Origin: Bugulina stolonifera
Lineage: Eukaryota; Bryozoa; Gymnolaemata; Cheilostomatida; Bugulidae
Assembly: GCA_935421135.1 (NCBI GenBank)
Contig: OW285194.1
Coordinates: forward strand, 16,205,376 to 16,269,375
Length of the DNA: 64,000 nt
Reading direction: 5' to 3'
A program made the translations under genes and the position numbers. Under the pieces are notes generated by a model. That model saw only the letters and a program-made list of their open reading frames with translations, was not told the DNA's origin and ran no database searches. This document shows, one piece after another, positions 1-12,600 of this stretch; position 1 is the first letter of the stretch, and each line of letters starts with the position of its first letter.

Positions 1-148
1 AATACATGTATATAGACATCAAGATAATTTTACCTATAACAATATGGAAAACTCAGTGAATTATTTATGGGGAAAGCAATCTCTACATCTGACATTTTTA
101 CAGCCGTACAAATGCAGATCGTGCAAAGTAGTTAATATTACATGTGAA

Positions 149-192
149 GAACAAGTACTCTTTGAAAGGAAATGGTGGCCCTAAAAAGGGCC
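149..192 (-). terminator. Histone H3 3' stem-loop and downstream element
   Basis: On the minus strand the H3 stop codon is followed by the replication-dependent histone stem-loop: GGCCC, a short T/A loop and GGGCC (177-192), flanked by AAA upstream and ACCA downstream. This is the SLBP-binding site used instead of a poly(A) tail. About 12 bases further on lies CAAAGAG...TTGTTC (149-164), which recurs after all four histone genes here and is the likely U7 snRNA (histone downstream) element. Confidence 0.93.
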
Positions 193-216
193 TTTGGGTA
201 TGTAAAAGCAAAGCAA

Positions 217-1214
<998 letters not shown>

Positions 1215-1243
1215 TCACCTTTGTTAACTTACCCCACCCCAAA

Positions 1244-1285
1244 GGCCCTTTTCAGGGCCACCACTCGTTAACCAAAGAGTTGTTC
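1244..1285 (+). terminator. Histone H4 3' stem-loop and downstream element
   Basis: GGCCCTTTTCAGGGCC (1244-1259), with CCCCAAA before and ACCA after, is the SLBP hairpin 30 bp past the H4 stop. CAAAGAGTTGTTC follows at 1273-1285 as the putative U7-binding element. Confidence 0.93.
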
Positions 1286-1802
1286 ATTTTGTCCTAGCTA
1301 TTGTGTTTAATATATAATACATGTAGTGACCAATCCATTTGTATAGTGCCAAATTAGTATAGCTTGTTGAATTGCTCTTGCACTAGTTACAGTTGGTATA
1401 TTATGTTTGGCTTACGTAGATATGCTGACGCTGCCATAGCTACATGTAGGCACAAAAGTCAATATAATATGGTTAATGCTGTGTATGGAAATTGCAGACT
1501 GGGGCAACATAATTGTATCATCCCACTATGAAACATTTCTAGCATGGAATGGATTTAATGGTGCCCAATCATGTGCAACCAAAGACATCCATATTTGTAC
1601 ATGTATGTATCTTTTGATATCTGTGAATCCTTTGTGTTTGTCACCCAGTCATGGGTCATCTGGTATTTACTTTGGGGTCAGACCTGATGATGCACATACA
1701 TTTAGGTCCATGTTCAACCTCATTATACACATGCGCTGAAACTGATTATGAAAAATAAACCAAGGTACATGTACGCAAATATAATACATGAGCACATCGA
1801 CA
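1286..1802. other. Spacer between H4 and H2A, no gene seen
   Basis: This AT-rich stretch lies between the convergent 3' ends of H4 and H2A. Short open frames exist (for example 1476-1739), but they resemble no known family and have no splice or promoter context. No H1 gene is present. Confidence 0.6.
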
Positions 1803-1844
1803 GAACAACTCTTTGAACACAGTATGGTGGCCCTGAAAAGGGCC
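1803..1844 (-). terminator. Histone H2A 3' stem-loop and downstream element
   Basis: On the minus strand GGCCCTTTTCAGGGCC (1844 down to 1829) follows the H2A stop, and CAAAGAGTTGTTC lies at 1815-1803. Hairpin and downstream element are the same as those of H4. Confidence 0.93.
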
Positions 1845-1862
1845 TTTAGAGTGAGAAATGGT

Positions 1863-2240
1863 TTATGCAGCAGCCTTCTTGGTCTTGCTTGGCAGTAGGA
1901 CAGCTTGGATGTTTGGTAGAACACCTCCCTGAGCTATGGTGACACCATTCAGAAGTCTGTTCAACTCTTCATCATTTCTGATGGCCAGTTGAAGATGTCT
2001 TGGGATGATCCTGGTCTTCTTGTTGTCACGAGCAGCATTTCCTGCCAACTCCAACACCTCAGCAGCCAGGTATTCCATCACAGCAGCCAGGTAGACTGGG
2101 GCACCAGCTCCAACTCTCTCAGCATAGTTGCCTTTCCTCAGCAGACGGTGGATTCTGCCAACTGGAAACTGAAGTCCAGCCCTAGAAGACCTAGTCTTGC
2201 TCTTTCCCTTTGCTTTTCCTCCTTTTCCTCTTCCAGACAT
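1863..2240 (-). CDS. H2A: Histone H2A, canonical
   Basis: Intronless gene for a 125-residue H2A. The open frame extends 21 codons upstream to 2303, but [13 protein letters not shown] at 2240 is the conserved start. The histone fold ([36 protein letters not shown]) and acidic patch are intact, and the C terminus is short, ending [11 protein letters not shown]. There is no SQ(E/D)Y tail, so this is canonical H2A, not H2A.X or H2A.Z. It is divergent from H2B, its dimer partner, over a 270-bp promoter. Confidence 0.97.
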   Translation of the reverse strand: MSGRGKGGKAKGKSKTRSSRAGLQFPVGRIHRLLRKGNYAERVGAGAPVYLAAVMEYLAAEVLELAGNAARDNKKTRIIPRHLQLAIRNDEELNRLLNGVTIAQGGVLPNIQAVLLPSKTKKAAA

Positions 2241-2510
2241 AATTGTGAGTTTATATTGTAGGAGTTTCAGTACAATAATGTTATTAGTCCAAACTGTGCA
2301 CATATTTATAACCGATCGCCTAGTTAATTTTCTACCAATCGATAGTTAAAGCGGACGTGTTGGTGCGTGATAAACAGTTCTTTCAATGCTCGCCTTAATG
2401 TACTTTTTAACTTTTATCCAATGAAGTTGCTTCAACTACTTAATTTGCATATTTCAGTCTTTATAACTAAATAGGGGTAACATGAAGCTCATTCACATTC
2501 TAATTAAAAC
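2241..2510. promoter_or_regulatory. Divergent H2A/H2B promoter with octamer
   Basis: Toward H2A (minus) there is a TATAAATA box at 2303-2310, about 65 bp before its ATG. Toward H2B (plus) there is CCAAT at 2418-2422, an exact octamer ATTTGCAT at 2443-2450 and TTTATAA at 2460-2466, about 45 bp before the ATG. The octamer is the known Oct-1 element of animal H2B promoters, and here it sits on the H2B side. Sites were found by eye. Confidence 0.75.
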
Positions 2511-2879
2511 ATGCCACCCAAGGTTAGCAGCAAAGGAGCCAAGAAAGCAGGAAAGGCCAAGGCAGCCAGAACAGGAGACAAGAAGAGGAAGAGAAAAAGG
2601 AAAGAAAGCTATGGTATCTACATCTACAAGGTGCTGAAACAGGTTCACCCCGACACTGGTGTATCCAGCAAAGCCATGAGCATCATGAACAGCTTTGTCA
2701 ATGATGTCTTTGAGAGAATTGCAAGTGAAGCCTCCAGACTGGCTCACTACAACAAGAGATCTACTATTACCAGCAGAGAGGTACAGACTGCAGTAAGACT
2801 TATCCTCCCAGGGGAGTTGGCCAAGCATGCTGTATCTGAGGGAACCAAGGCTGTCACCAAGTACACCAGCTCTAAGTAA
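2511..2879 (+). CDS. H2B: Histone H2B
   Basis: Intronless gene for a 122-residue H2B. It has a lysine-rich tail ([15 protein letters not shown], then [11 protein letters not shown]) followed by the conserved fold ([31 protein letters not shown]) and the C-terminal AVTKYTSSK carrying the ubiquitinated lysine. It partners H2A from the adjacent divergent gene and ends in a histone stem-loop. Identification is certain. Confidence 0.97.
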   Translation: MPPKVSSKGAKKAGKAKAARTGDKKRKRKRKESYGIYIYKVLKQVHPDTGVSSKAMSIMNSFVNDVFERIASEASRLAHYNKRSTITSREVQTAVRLILPGELAKHAVSEGTKAVTKYTSSK

Positions 2880-2911
2880 TTCTGCAATATTGCAAGTTAT
2901 GCAACCCCAAA

Positions 2912-2953
2912 GGCCCTTTTAAGGGCCACCAATATCTTTCCAAAGAGTTGTTC
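2912..2953 (+). terminator. Histone H2B 3' stem-loop and downstream element
   Basis: GGCCCTTTTAAGGGCC at 2912-2927, preceded by CCCCAAA and followed by ACCA, is the SLBP hairpin. CAAAGAGTTGTTC lies at 2941-2953. Confidence 0.93.
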
Positions 2954-3569
2954 TGTGTCCTTTGTTTACATAATTGTGGTAAATTGACAACTGCTAACAT
3001 AATACATTATTGTTATATAATTATATAGTAATAATGAATAAACAGAAGACCGTAATTGTCTGCATAATACACATATAAGCTACTGTGATATGGAAGTGAT
3101 TTCCATATCACTTAGAACATAAATTTTTTACTATGTTGTTACATTACTGATATCTTACAGTATATTAGACATTTACATGTCATGTACTTCCAGTGTGATT
3201 TATCATCACTGCTTGCAGTAGTACCCAATACATCTTCAGTTTCATCCAATAAATATAATATAAATTACATAGTATTATTTATATCTAGCACAATCTCTTT
3301 CCCACAGCACAATCACAAAGAGTTGTTGTCCATGGGAACTGGGGTATAGATATAGTACAGTGCACTGTCTAGTATTATAGATTTACAGTATAGTATAGTT
3401 ACTGTGTGTAGATATAATTATACTGACAATGTTTACCAAGGAACATGCTTTTTTTCTGATGCAGCATGAATACAAACATCCATACTTTTGAATGGATATT
3501 GACATGAAAAAATAGATAATGTTTATGTGTATATTATACATGTATGTTAAGGTAGGATAGGGTTTGGTG
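2954..3569. other. AT-rich spacer, no gene seen
   Basis: No coding exon is recognisable. A small palindrome (TGATATGGAA ... TTCCATATCA) sits near 3088-3112. CACAAAGAGTTGTTGTCC near 3313 resembles the histone downstream motif but has no histone gene beside it. Confidence 0.5.
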
Positions 3570-3713
3570 CACGGGCACTAATAAGTTATTGATCATAATT
3601 AGAAGTTATCCTCTCCCAATTTATCTTCCTCTGAGAGAAAAAAGAAGAGGAATTGATGATAAAGAGGGAGAGGACAACTTCTAATTATGATCAATAGCTT
3701 ATTAGTGCCCATG
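3570..3713. mobile_element. Foldback miniature transposon, CACGGGCA family
   Basis: This 144-bp element has inverted arms of about 45 bp (3570-3617 and 3666-3713) starting CACGGGCACTAATAAG; the right end carries one G-to-A change. It is flanked by the exact 8-bp duplication GTTTGGTG (3562-3569 and 3714-3721). Eight-base duplications fit hAT-type transposition. The termini match the foldback at 25240-25391. It has no coding capacity. Confidence 0.8.
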
Positions 3714-3775
3714 GTTTGGTGGGTGGGATCAGAACCATTGAGTACTCAATGGCTCTGGGTGGGACATATTACGCC

Positions 3776-3980
3776 AGGGGCGGATATAGAAAAAATTTCA
3801 ACACCAGCCTATTTTCGAGAAGTCATGGATTTCACGCGTCTGAGTGAGCTAATACAAGATAAGTGTGGAACATGAACATGTATGGGTACAGTCTACACAT
3901 AGAATATGACTATTACAGCACTATACAATGACTGTACTGACTGAGCAAGTAAATAGAAAATGAATTGAAGCCTGAGCATG
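3776..3980 (+). repeat. Dispersed repeat, copy 1
   Basis: About 200 bp starting AGGGGCGGATATAG is closely similar, with a few substitutions and small indels, to 46771-46980. Shared stretches include AATTTCAACACCAGCCTATTTTC and the later GACTATTACAGCACTATACA. It looks like a 5' fragment of a non-autonomous transposon with CAGGGGC-type ends; its 3' part is cut by the foldback at 3984. No coding potential was seen. Confidence 0.7.
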
Positions 3981-3983
3981 CAT

Positions 3984-4105
3984 TGTTAGAGCCTCAGATG
4001 TAAAGAGTATTGACTATTATCAAGCCAACAGGCCAGAGTGATCACTCTCAGGCCGGCCTTTTGGCTTGATGATAGTCAATACTCTTTACATCTGAGGCTC
4101 TAACA
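3984..4105. repeat. Large inverted repeat (foldback)
   Basis: Near-perfect 45-bp arms, TGTTAGAGCCTCAGATGTAA... (3984-4028) and its complement (4061-4105), surround a 32-bp centre that itself contains the palindrome AGAGTGATCACTCT. No clear target-site duplication was found. It could be a miniature transposon or a cruciform-forming sequence. Confidence 0.75.
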
Positions 4106-4138
4106 ACCATGGTATTCAAACCATGTATTCACTGAATA

Positions 4139-4195
4139 ATGCAGATTCTGAATAATATTCTGAATACTATTTAGAATATTATTCAGAATCTGCAT
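4139..4195. repeat. Short perfect foldback
   Basis: Two 23-bp arms (ATGCAGATTCTGAATAATAT..., 4139-4161 and 4173-4195) are separated by 11 bp. It lies 33 bp after the larger foldback at 3984-4105. It is AT-rich with no coding capacity. Confidence 0.75.
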
Positions 4196-4484
4196 TAGGG
4201 TGCATAGAGTTATCATCCTGCTCTAGGAGAAGATAACTCGATGGTCTCTGCAAACTCGATTTGGTGAGACGGTATTAAAGAGTCATCCTCTCCTGTAATA
4301 GAGTGGACACAACTCTAAAAATGATGTTTGTTGAATATTGGAATACTGGTATTTAACGCAAAGGTTTTGTCTTTCATTAGTTTATAGCAACTTATAAATA
4401 AATTTCAAAATGTGAAGTTAAGGTTTCGTGATATTAAATCAAAACAACGCTGTGAAAATATTTTAATTAGAGACTATAAAGCAA

Positions 4485-4546
4485 TCTTTTCCTCGATCAC
4501 CCTCCCGTTTCCTTTTCCGATGCAGAAACAAGAATAGCAAGTCAAG
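4485..4546 (+). promoter_or_regulatory. RPS27 start region with 5' TOP-like tract
   Basis: Just before the RPS27 start codon is the pyrimidine run CCTCCCGTTTCCTTTTCC (4501-4518). Ribosomal protein mRNAs normally begin in such a 5' terminal oligopyrimidine tract, which links translation to growth signalling. The actual transcription start is inferred, not seen. Confidence 0.5.
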
Positions 4547-6020
<1,474 letters not shown>

Positions 6021-6637
6021 GGAGGACACAGGCTAAGGATATAATTATTTGTATGATAAACCAAATGATTTAAATATAACCGTTTGTGTCACACAAAATA
6101 TATAGTCTTTATTTATTAAATCAAACATAAAGTGCAGTATTAGTTAGAGACAGTGGAGTGGATCCATGTACCACCACAGTGTAATCACATCGCAAGTTAT
6201 ATCCACACTGTTACAGATACTCAATGCTTGTGCTGTGCCATAGTGGTGCTGCAAGTCACTCCACTTACGATACCTCAAAGTACATCAGATTCTAAAACAA
6301 ACAATCAATATCTAGAATACAATAACATGGGCACCTGGTCCATAATATTTTGCAATAATAATACGATTATGCTGGTTCCTCGACCACTTTCTGCAGAATC
6401 CTTGGTTGGTGATCATTTTGTGACAATTAGAAAAGGCAATTCCTGTGTGATCTTTGTTGGAGAGGGGTTATTTAAATTTTCTGTGGGCAGTCATAAGCTA
6501 ATAATTGCGAGTGGAATCGGAGCTTAGAGTTGTTTCCCCCCAAATTGAGAGAGGACAACTTGCAATAGCGTCAGAGTGCTATTTGGAAGTTTTCTTCTTT
6601 TGTAATTTGAATTCTCCCGAGAGAGGGCAACTTCGCA
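6021..6637. other. Convergent 3' region of RPS27 and scramblase
   Basis: This stretch lies between two converging genes. A minus-strand AATAAA near 6108-6117 could end the scramblase mRNA. An open frame at 6153-6527 (+) has no recognisable domain and probably lies within the opposite gene's 3' untranslated region. Confidence 0.5.
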
Positions 6638-9600
6638 TCAAGGGCTATTTTCACAGTATGCCTGTAATAAGATACAGTAGATTAATACTAGGCCTATGTA
6701 TTGTAGCAGTACCATGAAACATGCTGCAGCTAACCAGACTATCTTGGTGTCTTTCTGTATCTCCTCTTCACTCCCAACTGTAAATCAGAATGATATAATT
6801 ACATAGTAGACAATATTGAACATAGATTTGAAGTAACCAGCTGGGGGGCCAGAAACGAATACAGGATCCATAAACAAGATCTGCTACATGGAGAAGAGTT
6901 AGTAATATAGAGAGGCTGTCTTCCTTATACTTTATAACCTGTTATTTGTATTAAAATCCTGTACTAGTTCCTTACTGCAGTACAGGTGAGCTGGCAGAAA
7001 CCACCATCTCTTATAAAGTAAAAGAGTAAGTAAATATTGTAAGTATGTGGTCTAGCCTACTACAGCCTGCAGGTCTTATATAATTCTAATGGATAGTGAA
7101 AGTAACTGAAGTAAAGAAGACTAGGATTGTAACTTACATCTCAATGTGAACGTCTCATGATCGGAATTAAAATTCTCTGAAGGGTTGTAATCTTTGCTAA
7201 TCTGTCCAAAACCTACACCTCCAACCTGTTAGATTAGAACATGTGTTTAACAAGAAATACGCATATACTTCCATTGACTTCCTCTTAGCTATCCATAACT
7301 ACAAATTTACAAATTTACTATATCTTTACATGCATTTTGATAGATTGTCACCTCTCTAACGCCGCTGTTCACATTGTGTTGCTAGTTGCTGGAGGCAGAG
7401 CTGCAAGCTAACCATACCCTAAATAGAGTGGCATACTTTTGAGAGGGACAGGGTTCAACTAATTGAACCCTGCTGCTCACAGGATTCGTGACGAGCTAGC
7501 GACAATGTGAACAGCACATTACTCCAATAACACAACATTGCGGATGAGGTAACTGCCCACTGACCTCCATTTCCATGTAGAATTGGCAGCGGCAAGGGCA
7601 GCAAGGTGCTTTAATGGCTGCTATCTCATCGTCACCTTTGTATATACTGAATCGAGGTCTCCATATTGAGCACCTGTAGTACAAGTCAATGTAATAACAA
7701 GTGCAGTAACTACACATAGCAGTGAAAATTAACCTTTATTAACATCTAGGAGTTGGTGGTGGACTAACCTTTGTTTGATGGCACCTACAAGTTCTCCTTT
7801 CATATACACCTCCATCACATTGTTACAGAATAGGCAGCTCAGGCAGCAGCAGCAGGCATCACATCTACAGCACATATCACAGTATATAATATAATGTGAC
7901 TTGTTTAGCAAGGAGTTGTGTTCTCTTTAAACCTTATAATATACAATGTACTTGCAGTATCTTGTTCAACAAAATTTACAATTTACACAGTATACCGTAA
8001 CCAGTGGTCAAAGTTGGGGGAGTCATGGGGGGACGCAGTCCCCCACCATAAATTTCAGGGGGTCCCTCAGGCTGATAGACCCCCTAAAGATTACTATTAT
8101 AATAGTAATACTAATTGGACCACATTTTACCTCAAGATCTGGGACCATATTTTAGCCTGAAGTTCTTGGATTTTGCACCATTTCGGTGCCTAATTTTAAT
8201 AAAGTTTCCAATTTCCGGGAGGGCGCTCAAGCGCCTATCCCCGACCCTCCCCGCCGGCACGCTTTGCACCCTCAAGTGATTATGTCTGCTACCCTAGAGA
8301 CCCCCACCTCTTTTCTTAGACTTTGACCACTGACCGTAACTGGGGTATGTAAAGCATAAGTTACAGAGCAACATTCAAAGTTATGGTCACAAACAACACA
8401 GACGCTATGCTAGTATATTCTGTATCAAATAAGTGCACATGCAGAACATCTGCTGCTACATAAAGTTAGTCAAAGTACTATTTTATATCATAGTTTCATG
8501 TGACATCATCGATTTGATGTGAGGAACACAACACCATCTCTCAGCCCAGGTTCTCCAATTGCTAAATTCAATAGTCATGAGGGGGGGGGGCAAACCCAAA
8601 CAGTAGGCTATAGGTCTGTGAATAAAATGCTATTCTAATAGCTGTGTTCTGTAACCTAGAAACTGTTGACTAGCAGTTTTTTGTCAGCCTGCAGATACTT
8701 GAAATACCTGGACCACAAATATTGACATTACTCCAAACTTATCTGTTAGCAAGTGCTAGCAAATAACATATCTTTTATCACCAGACTGAGATTTAGAGTA
8801 GGCAGGGCAGTGGTGGGGTCGCTCCCTCATTATTATATAAAAATAACGAGGAACTCAGAGTAAACTGTTAATTAGAAAATGATAACCCTAGTATATAGTG
8901 TGCCAGTAGTACTTGGTGAGGGGAGCTGCACGTGTATAGTATGTTAGCAGGTAACATGGCTTCAACGACTGGTGTGAAACTTCTCAATGGACACTGCATG
9001 CCGTATGTAGGACTCGGAACATGGCAGGTATAACTAATTATTCATAACAACGTTTATTGTTTTACTCTAAAATATGTACTACTGCAGTTGGTAGGGCCAG
9101 GACGTCTAAAATCATGGAAATATTCACAATCCCCACCTTTTATAGCAAGAGACATGTTTTCGAACTATTAAAATGTGTTGAAGTTACAATTATATCTAAC
9201 AAAGGAAAACTAAATGGCTTGGACAACGATTAACAACAACACTTGGAAAACTTATGCACCCTTTTAAAAGCAAAGGATTATAATGGGGAGTTGCTCTCTC
9301 CCAATTTCTGCATCTCTCTTGAGAGAGGACAACTCCTGGTTACGACCATCTGCTTATGAGTGCTTGTCGTTTATAGTCATCTAAGGGAGAAGTGGGAAAT
9401 GCAGTGAGGGTGGCCATAGATGCTGGATACAGGCATATAGACACGGCTCAGAACTACTACAATGAAGAGGAGATTGGAGAGGCTCTGGAAGAGAAGATAA
9501 AGGAGGGAAAAGTTAAAAGAGAAGAAATATTCATCACTACAAAGGTAAGTACTCATTAGGCTACTGAACAACATAGGATCAAACCTTCACTATAATGATC

Positions 9601-12600
9601 ATCACTATATCACATACTCATACTAATTGTTACTGGTCTAACAGATGGCACATATTGATAGACTAGACAAGATAAAGCCCTCAGACCAATTACTAACCAA
9701 AGTCATGATGAGATTTTTTCAATACTATTCAAGTGATTTTTACCAGTGGTGAGTTTAGCAAGTGATGGCCATTTAGTCAAACACCCACACCCACTTAGTG
9801 ACTCATATCTATCACAGTAGCCACTGTTAGCACTTTATTACAGCTGGCTATGGCCGGGATGGCGCCTGAAAATGTGCGCAAGGAGACGGAATTATCGCTG
9901 AAGAGGCTGAGGACTAGCTACATTGATCTCTATCTCATCCACTTCCCAATATCAATATCTGTAAGCTATGATCAAATATAACTAAACCAAATAACTAAAC
10001 CACTTCCCAAAGGACTGGGTATTTATTATTTTGACTATTTCCTCTGCTTATCCTCACCTACATGCTATAGATAAGATAAACATCAATTAATGTAACACTA
10101 CAGGCTGGAGCGAACCTGTTCACATAGCATACCAAATCATTCAACTAAGGGCTAGACATGTTAGTGTATCTACATAGACTGCATTTCTATGTTTTATAGG
10201 ATGAGGGGATGCATCTGGATCCACCCGTTAGATTTCCAAAGTACAACAATGGAGCCCTGAAGACCACATACATAGACCCACTAGACACTTGGAGGGTATG
10301 TACAACTTGCACCATCTTTACCTGAAGAGTAACACATAATAAACAAATTTACACACACTAGAATCAATTCAATTACTAGCTGACTTTTGTTCACTCGCCT
10401 CCTACATGTTCTATCTACACTTTGGTAACACAAGCAGTAGAATGTGGCGCACTAGTAACATAGTGACATCACTCTGTCGCACAGGAAATGGAGAAGCTGG
10501 CAGATGAAGGTCTAGTCCGAGCTATTGGTCTCTCTAACTGTAACAGGCAGCAAGTGCTGAGAATATATGAGAAGGGAAGAGTGAAACCAGCAAACTTACA
10601 GGTCGAGTGCCATGCCTGGTTTCCTCAGTACGAAATGGTGGAGTTCTGTCAACAAAGGGGCATTTCATTTGCTGCTTATGGACCAATAGGATCGCCTGGT
10701 CGACCACCGTAAGAGCACTAATATCACATACTATCACTGCTCTGTCCATGTACCTGTTGATGTTATTGTGGTTGTGTCACATGATATCACATAGCTGCTA
10801 TAATTATGATGTTATCTATTGTAGAGTGGAAGGTCCAGTAACAGCCCCCTTGATGGAGGAGCCAGTTTTAGTAGAACTCGCGGCTAAATATAAGAGAACT
10901 GTAGCCCAGATTCTTCTGCGTAATTTGATACAGAGGGGTATTATCGTCCTCCCCAAGAGTATTACACCAGAGAGAATTAGGTCTAACTTACAGGTTAGTA
11001 TAATATGCATTGTCAATACAGTCGTCTGCTCAATAACATGAGAGAATAACTCCCATTGGATGTCATTATAATCTTTGCAAAATGCACGTGCATTATGGTT
11101 ATGGCAGAGAGCTAGTGCATATAATGCTCAGCTATAGTTTCTATGTCCTACAGGTAATGGACTTTGAGTTAAGCAAGGGGGACATGGAGGTTATCAAGGG
11201 AGTTAACAAGGAGCTGAGGTTGTTCCAATTCAACTACTACGGAAAACAAAAGTAGGTATCATGACAATGTGAGAGTAGAAGCTGTGATGCCACAAGATCT
11301 AACTAGTAGCTAGTAGCACTCTCTAAGTCTAATGCAACTCAACCGCTGGTTACATTGCAGCACATATACTTGTATGTATACAGTATACTCATACACATGT
11401 CACCAGTACAAACTACCACCTCCATGGTGTCACCACTGCAAACTACCACCTCTATGGTGTCACCAGTACAAACTACCACCTCCATAGTGTCACCAGTACA
11501 AACTACCACCTCCATGGTGTCACCACTGCAAACTACCACCTCCATGATTATTCTAATTACAGCTTTTCACACCCATTCTTCCCATGGCCTGAACTAGCCA
11601 AGTCCTACCAGCCTGGGGAAGGGATGCCTCAACTCTAGACTACAAACTGGAGACAAGTGACTATTATCAAACAGGTAGTATGGTTAATGAAGAAAGCTTG
11701 CTGTTACAGAATTATTTCAGATAAATAAACAAGTTTGTGTTTACTATATAAATCCTTCTTGTTGATGAGTAGGACGCCAACGACATCAGCATATTATGAT
11801 GCATATCAGCCATTATGGCTACATTACACCGTCATCAGCCATAAGCCAGGGTTCTAAGGCTACATCACATGGTTATCAGTGGTGGTTTAGTATATGTGGT
11901 ATGGTAGTGCTGCACGGTGTTTTGGTGTCATTCAGTTTTTCAGTTTTTTTTTCTTTCGGTTCAAAAACCGCCAACATTTAAAATGTGAACCGACACCAAA
12001 TGCGGCGGTGCGGTTCTATTCGGTTTTAAAAGTCAAACCGCACCTGGCCTCTTAGCGCACCCACGTTCGATAATGGTTGGCGTTGAAAACACGTGAATTC
12101 ATGTTATACTTCTTTCAATCCTTATAATTCGATGCCATCCTTGGAATTTAGACTTAGCTGCAGCCATAATATTATCACCCAGTGGATATTTATTGTAGTT
12201 TCACTCAATTATAGCAGTTACGATTGCATACTGTTATAAATAATAAATATTTAATAATTGTTAACTACTAAACGAAATAAAAATGGCTGCCATTTTAGTG
12301 CTTGTTTTAATCCTTGTAATTCGATGCCATCCTTGGAATACAGACTTAGCTACAGCCATCAATGTCACCCAGTAAGGGTTTACTGTAGTTTTCATTCGAT
12401 TCTAGTAGTCAAACTTGCATATTGTTATAAATAATTAATATTTAATTATTGCAAATTATTGAACAAAATGAAAATGGCGGCTATTTCCGGTAATGGCTGA
12501 AACAACGGACACGTGAATTTATGTTATGCATCTTTCAATCTTTATAATACAATGTCATCCTTTGAATAAATACTTAGCTACAGCCATCATTGTTGCCCAG

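Noticed and set aside
1286..1802. A linker histone H1 gene in the cluster
   Set aside because: No lysine/alanine-rich ORF or winged-helix motif is present between or beside the core histones.
6153..6527. 124-codon + strand ORF
   Set aside because: No recognisable domain; it lies in the convergent 3' region and probably in the scramblase 3' untranslated region.
6638..7911. Scramblase C-terminal exons as a truncated pseudogene
   Set aside because: Matching N-terminal exons were found at 12967-14124 with compatible phase, so it is one split gene with a large intron.
11253..11255. Early TAG as the true end of the aldo-keto reductase
   Set aside because: Splicing at the overlapping GTAGGT donor to 11563 restores the conserved C-terminal HPFFPW in frame.
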